A stretch of DNA of 64,000 nucleotides from positions 1,116,001-1,180,000 of the forward strand of contig NZ_JACCBA010000001.1 in NCBI RefSeq assembly GCF_013409365.1, given 5' to 3'. Position numbers and translations under genes: made by a program. Within the stretch, counting starts at the first letter, position 1; each line of letters opens with the position of its first letter. Shown here in pieces: positions 61,001 to 64,000 of this stretch. Below the pieces are notes generated by a model. That model was not told the origin of the DNA, searched no databases, and was given only the letters and a program-made list of their open reading frames with translations. The DNA comes from Actinomadura luteofluorescens (lineage in GTDB: Bacteria; Actinomycetota; Actinomycetes; Streptosporangiales; Streptosporangiaceae).

Positions 61001-62222
61001 CGAACACCCCCGGGGCACCCTCGTCCTCTGGATCGACCTGAGCGAGCGGCGCCCGTTCACCGACCAGGACCGGCTGCTGCTGTCCCTGCTCGCCGGGCGC
61101 CTCTCCCAGGGGCTGTCCCGCGCCAACCTGATCGACCAGCAGCGCGAGACCGCCCTGGCCCTGCAGCGCGCAATCCTCGGCCCGTCCGAGCTGCCGAACG
61201 GGTTCGCCGTCCGGTACGAGCCCGCGGCGCGGCCGCTGGAGGTCGGGGGCGACTGGTACGACATCTTCGCCCTCCCCGACGGCCGCATCGGCATCATCGT
61301 GGGCGACTGCGTCGGCCGCGGGCTGGAGGCGGCCACCGTCATGGGCCAGTTGCGCAGCGCCAGCCGGGCCCTGCTGCTCCAGGACGCCGGCCCCGCGGGG
61401 ACCCTCACGGCCCTCGACCGCTTCGCCGCCGGCATCCCCGGAGCCCGATGCTCCACCGTCTTCTGCGGCGTCCTCGACCCGGCGACCGGCGACCTCACCT
61501 ACTCCAGCGCCGGGCATCCGCCCGCCATCCTCGCCCGGTCAGACGGCACCACCCAGCTGCTCGAAGGCGGCCGGTCCGTCCCGATCGCCGCCGGCCCCCC
61601 GCGGCCACGGCCGGACGCCGCGACCACCATCCCCGCCAGGGGCACCGTGCTGCTCTACACGGACGGGCTCATCGAACGCCGCCGGCGCTCCCTGCTCGAG
61701 GGCATCGACCGGGTCGGCCACGCCGTCCAGGACGGCGGCGAGCGGGGCGTGGACGAGCTCGCCACCCACATCATGACGACCATGGCCCCGCCGGACGGCT
61801 ACGACGACGACGTCGCGCTGATGCTGTACCGGCACCCCGCGCCGCTGGACGTGAGCTTCCCCGCCGAGTCCGCGCAGCTCGCCCCGCTCCGGGAGGCGCT
61901 GCGCGGCTGGCTCGCCCAGTGCCAGCTCCCCCGCCGCACCGCGCAGGGCGTCCTGGTCGCCGCCGGCGAGGCCTGCGCGAACGCCGTCGAGCACGGCCGG
62001 CCCGGCGCCGGCGTGCACACCGTCCGGCTGCGCGCCGAGGCCTTCGTCGACCAGGTGCACCTGACCATCGCCGACACCGGCCGCTGGAAGCCGCCCGGAG
62101 GCGGCGCCGACCTCAACCGCGGGCGCGGCACCGCGCTGATGCGCGCACTGATGAGCAAGCTCACGATCACGCCCGGACCGGACGGCACCACCGTCCACAT
62201 GCACACCAGGATTGGCTCATGA
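58035..62222 (+). CDS. Giant hybrid kinase / receiver / SpoIIE phosphatase / anti-sigma kinase
   Basis: This 1395-residue protein has, in order, a PAS-like N-terminal region (about 35-170), a GAF-like region (180-345), HisKA with NISHEFRTPLTL (H368) and HATPase (to about 590), a receiver (about 650-770, D697 in VVSDVMMPHVDG), PAS (about 775-900), GAF (about 915-1045), SpoIIE/PP2C (about 1060-1260, D1073 in VGGDWYD), and a C-terminal HATPase (about 1275-1390, N1316 in EACANAVEHG) like RsbW/SpoIIAB. One chain could both phosphorylate and dephosphorylate a STAS partner. GTG 58035 follows GAAGAGGGG. The stop overlaps the STAS gene (ATGA). Confidence 0.92.
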   Translation: MALSEDAGRSEKAGREPREEAGVFSADREIGPDLAAVDWAATPLGPPHAWPQNLRTAVDILLSSRFSMWMAWGPELTFFCNASYRRDTLGRKYPWALGRPASEVWAEAWNDVSHKIESVLGTGEATWDEGLLLFLERSGYSEETYHTFSYSPLRDDTGDVVGMLCVVNEATEGVIGERRMTTLRDLGSDPSMIRTEEETLAFADGQFDRNRKDLPFTLTYLFEDGGTARLAGATGVPRDHPAAPAELAADEPGGIWPAAALARGESVLMQLDDPRFGVLPSGDWPQPPDQALVVPLLRQGRAPYGFLVAALNPYRKLDEAYRGFVELAAGHVAAGIGSARGYQAQRRRAEELAELDRAKTTFFSNISHEFRTPLTLIMGPVQELRARLEGAGEQVHRELDVIHRNGLRLGRLVNSLLDFSRIEAGRMQARYEPVDLPEVTAELASVFRSAVDRAGLAFVVECDPLPQPVYVDRDMWEKVILNLLSNALKFTFDGAIHVRVEVEDGLAQVTVADTGVGVAADEVPRLFERFHRVENTRARSNEGSGIGLALVKELVGLHGGTIAAASSEGEGTRFTVRLPFGADHLPPGAVAPARPSTAASVTADPYVQEALRWLPAEHPGGHPGGDPNSTDPTPAEPVAAPAPEAAARVLVADDNADMREYLSRLLRGAGYEVDTVADGRAALEAVRETAVDMVVSDVMMPHVDGLELVAALRGDQRTAALPVLLLSARAGQEASIEGLRAGADDYLLKPFAAAEFLARVRANVELARLRGHHARWRAALVDSLQEAFFVCDEDGVVVEFNTAFTDILGYDAAGLPYPPRPPWWPDEKSDPEAHRQVAETFDGMLLRERGTFDIPLRHRDGERVWVSVAFNHVHDPETGRRVIVGTFRDVTADHYAIQRESALAALGMRLTEAVNLPDTLAGALEELRDLWHAERVLAAVFGGGPPELTSTDPGQTWQNLPEDRRGELTALREHPTLTPIAEHATAITLEHPRGTLVLWIDLSERRPFTDQDRLLLSLLAGRLSQGLSRANLIDQQRETALALQRAILGPSELPNGFAVRYEPAARPLEVGGDWYDIFALPDGRIGIIVGDCVGRGLEAATVMGQLRSASRALLLQDAGPAGTLTALDRFAAGIPGARCSTVFCGVLDPATGDLTYSSAGHPPAILARSDGTTQLLEGGRSVPIAAGPPRPRPDAATTIPARGTVLLYTDGLIERRRRSLLEGIDRVGHAVQDGGERGVDELATHIMTTMAPPDGYDDDVALMLYRHPAPLDVSFPAESAQLAPLREALRGWLAQCQLPRRTAQGVLVAAGEACANAVEHGRPGAGVHTVRLRAEAFVDQVHLTIADTGRWKPPGGGADLNRGRGTALMRALMSKLTITPGPDGTTVHMHTRIGS

Positions 62223-62551
62223 GCACACCCCTGACCCTCACGACCGCCCGGCACCCGGACGGGAGGGCGCTCGTGACGGCCGTCGGCGAGATCGACATGA
62301 GCAACAGCGGGGCCCTCGCCGACGCGCTCGGCACCGCGCGCGAGAACGGCGGCGAACTCGTCCTGGACCTCACCGCGGTCGAGTACCTTGACAGCGCGGG
62401 GCTGAGCGTCCTGTTCGCCCATGCCGACCATCTCGAACTGATCGCTCCGCAACTCCTGGAACCGGTGCTGACCCTCTCCGGGCTCCCGGAGCTCGCCACC
62501 GTCCACCTCGCCCCGCCCGACGCCGCGCCGCCCGCGGCCGACGTCCCCTGA
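62219..62551 (+). CDS. STAS-domain anti-sigma factor antagonist
   Basis: This 110-residue STAS protein has VTAVGEIDMSNSGALADAL and the site segment EYLDSAGLSVLF, with one Ser. The tail is Pro/Ala-rich. Its ATG overlaps the stop of the 1395-residue hybrid protein (ATGA), so it is the most likely substrate of that protein's kinase and phosphatase domains. Confidence 0.9.
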   Translation: MSTPLTLTTARHPDGRALVTAVGEIDMSNSGALADALGTARENGGELVLDLTAVEYLDSAGLSVLFAHADHLELIAPQLLEPVLTLSGLPELATVHLAPPDAAPPAADVP

Positions 62552-62618
62552 CGTCCCCGGCACGCCGGAGGCGCAGGACCCCGACCCACAGAAAGCGGAA
62601 CGACGTGGAGGCAACGCC

Positions 62619-62987
62619 ATGGCCGAAGTGACCGGTCGCGCGCGTGACGGCCGGACAGTGATCACGATGACCGGGGATCTGGCGCTGGACTCCGCGCAGC
62701 AGGCTGAGCAGCGGATGCGCCGGCTGCGCAGCGAGCACGGCGAGCACCTGGTGCTCGACCTGAGCGGCCTGCGGTACCTGGACTCGGTGGGTCTCAGCCT
62801 GCTGATGCGGTTCTACCTGGCGGCCGAGGGACGCGGCGGCAGCGCCGTGTTGGCGGGCCCGCTGCAGGAAGCGGTCCGGCGCGTCCTGCAGATCACGCAC
62901 GTCGACGAGCGCCTGACCATCCATCCGACCCTCGACGACGCGCTGGCCCAGTCGCTGCCGCCGGGAGCCGATCTGCGGAACGGCTGA
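62619..62987 (+). CDS. STAS-domain anti-sigma factor antagonist
   Basis: This 122-residue STAS protein has VITMTGDLALDSAQQAEQRM and the site segment RYLDSVGLSLLM, with one Ser. GGAGG lies 7 bases before ATG 62619. It lies 67 bp after the previous STAS gene and is probably in the same transcript. The C-terminal THVDERLTIHPTLDDALA matches the usual STAS end. Confidence 0.9.
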   Translation: MAEVTGRARDGRTVITMTGDLALDSAQQAEQRMRRLRSEHGEHLVLDLSGLRYLDSVGLSLLMRFYLAAEGRGGSAVLAGPLQEAVRRVLQITHVDERLTIHPTLDDALAQSLPPGADLRNG

Positions 62988-63037
62988 GCCCGGGGGCAGG
63001 CGCCGGAAAGCGATGCGTCACGTTCGGTCCAGGAAAT

Positions 63038-63053
63038 TTCGTTCCGTAACGAA
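63038..63053. promoter_or_regulatory. 16-bp inverted repeat
   Basis: TTCGTTCCGTAACGAA has 6-bp arms and a 4-bp centre, in an unusually AT-rich patch within the 440-bp gap at 62988-63427. It could be an operator or a small hairpin. The rest of the gap holds only the decayed HTH fragment. Confidence 0.5.
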
Positions 63054-63119
63054 TGCTCGTATGATGACGCTCTGAGCACGGCCCCTCTCCCGGGCGGCCC
63101 CTGCCGACCTGCCCTCCTC

Positions 63120-63235
63120 ATCCGTGGTGATCAGCCGGGCCGCGCGCCCGGTGGTGCCGATGTCATGGGCGATGTCGCGGATCCGCAGGTCGGGGTCGCA
63201 TGCGAGGGCCGCGCGTGGTCGTTCAGGAAGTCCAC
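63120..63235 (-). pseudogene. Decayed winged-helix regulator fragment
   Basis: On the minus strand GTG 63235 starts VDFLNDHAR, then in another frame comes ALACDPDLRIRDIAHDIGTT and RAARLITTDEEG. Together they resemble the start of a common actinobacterial winged-helix protein (FLxNHARVLLxIARDPxxRLRDIA...). A short deletion of the VLL region shifts frame and the rest of the domain is missing. It is probably a gene remnant. Confidence 0.45.
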
Positions 63236-63427
63236 GGCCGGCCGTGGTGCGTCCGCCGACGCGGTGGCGGACCGGCCGGCGGGTCACGGCCACCGGTGCG
63301 TTACGGTCGCGGTCTGGCAGGTCACGCAGGACTCGGATGCGTCACGGAGCGGTGAGCCGCGTATGCGTATTTGCCATAAGGCAACTACTATCGGCGCGGC
63401 ACCGGCGGGGCGGAGAGGGGAAGGGCG

Positions 63428-64000
63428 GTGGACGGACTGATGTCGCACGGTCTCGGCACGACCGGCCCTGAGGCGACCTCGTCCACGCCGCCCGGACCGC
63501 GCGTCCCGGTCGCGATCACCGGCGCCGCCGACGGCGGGCCGGAGCTCGGGCCGCTGCGCGTGCTGCTGGTCGAGGACGATTCCGCCGACGCCCTCCTGGT
63601 GGAGGACACGCTCGCCGACACCGGGCTGCGGGCGTCGCTGCAGTGGGTGCGTTCGCTTCCCGAGGCGCGGGGCCCGCTGTCGGCGAATCCCATGCCCGAC
63701 TGCGTGCTGCTCGACCTGCATCTGGGGGAGTCGCAGGGCATGGCGGTGCTCCGGCAGGTGCTGGAGTGGGCGCCGGGCGCCGCGGTGGTGGTGCTGACCG
63801 GGCTCGCGGAGTCGCAGGCGGGTACCGCGGCGGTGGCCGCCGGCGCGCAGGACTACCTGTCCAAGGACCAGCTGGAGGCGGACCGGCTCGGCCGGGCGAT
63901 CCGGTACGCGGTGCAGCGGCGCCAGGTCCAGCAGGCGGTCGCGGCCCTGCAGGTCCAGCAGATGATGGCCCAGGAGAACGCGCGGCTGGAGCGCGGCCTG
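63428..64000 (+). CDS. Receiver-domain protein, probably a fused regulator-phosphatase (3' truncated)
   Basis: The first 191 residues are visible: a Gly/Pro-rich N terminus (1-40), a receiver domain (about 43-160, LRVLLVEDDSADALLVEDTL, DCVLLDLHLGESQGM, LTG, LSKDQ) and the start of a coiled coil rich in Gln. Receivers of this type with a following coiled coil usually head SpoIIE-type phosphatases, consistent with the partner-switching genes to the left, but the output domain lies beyond the window. GTG 63428 follows GGGGAAGGGC; ATG 63440 is an alternative. Confidence 0.85.
   Translation, partial: MDGLMSHGLGTTGPEATSSTPPGPRVPVAITGAADGGPELGPLRVLLVEDDSADALLVEDTLADTGLRASLQWVRSLPEARGPLSANPMPDCVLLDLHLGESQGMAVLRQVLEWAPGAAVVVLTGLAESQAGTAAVAAGAQDYLSKDQLEADRLGRAIRYAVQRRQVQQAVAALQVQQMMAQENARLERGL

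Overview
This is a high-GC actinobacterial chromosome segment. Coding density is high, third positions are strongly GC-biased, starts are a mix of ATG, GTG and one TTG behind GGAGG-type ribosome binding sites, and the gene families are typically actinomycete (mycothiol-ligase-like protein, wax ester synthase/DGAT, Acg nitroreductase, SpoIIE/STAS partner-switching proteins). The order cannot be fixed from sequence alone; a Streptosporangiales- or Streptomyces-like host is a reasonable guess. No tRNA, rRNA, CRISPR array or insertion sequence was seen.

The first 50 kb look like one stress or dormancy regulon. A DevR/DosR-type response regulator (35522-36211) and a DevS/DosS-type GAF-GAF kinase with its haem-ligand histidine conserved (32092-33813) lie near the middle. 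Around them are ten universal stress proteins (USPs, one frameshifted), two Rv1733c-like membrane proteins, a wax ester synthase/DGAT, an Acg-type nitroreductase, two PPOX-fold flavoproteins, two P2-type ATPases, CBS proteins, a phosphotransferase/AAA protein like Rv2004c, a stand-alone GH65 phosphorylase like the C-terminal part of Rv2006, a ribosome hibernation factor and an alcohol dehydrogenase. Many of these families belong to the Mycobacterium tuberculosis DosR regulon, and the gene set recalls the OsdR/OsdK cluster of Streptomyces coelicolor. A 14-bp palindrome, GGGAC-NNNN-GTCCC with GGGCC/GGCCC variants, occurs at least 22 times, nearly always 40-125 bp upstream of these genes and often between divergent pairs. 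It closely matches the core of the DosR box.

Three other circuits are interleaved. (1) A CsoR-family repressor of the CstR type (24632-24910) precedes a CstB-like persulfide dioxygenase-rhodanese, a YgaP-like rhodanese and a TauE-type exporter. Its GATACCCC...GGGGTATC-like operator also occurs twice before an MFS exporter 22 kb away (2669-4132). (2) An OmpR-type regulator and kinase (16406-18600) are divergent from a ferric-reductase-like flavocytochrome, an FMN-carrying protein and ApbE (18715-21294). Three CTCTG direct repeats with an 11-bp period lie between them. (3) From 50 kb onward are a SUKH-like protein, a sarcosine-oxidase-like flavoenzyme, a cupin, an MFS exporter divergent from a DesK/NarL-type two-component pair, and then a partner-switching region: a STAS protein with a GAF-SpoIIE phosphatase, a 1395-residue protein joining kinase, receiver, phosphatase and anti-sigma-kinase-like domains, two more STAS proteins, and a receiver protein cut by the window end. 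The left edge cuts a P1B-type ATPase fused to a hemerythrin-like domain.
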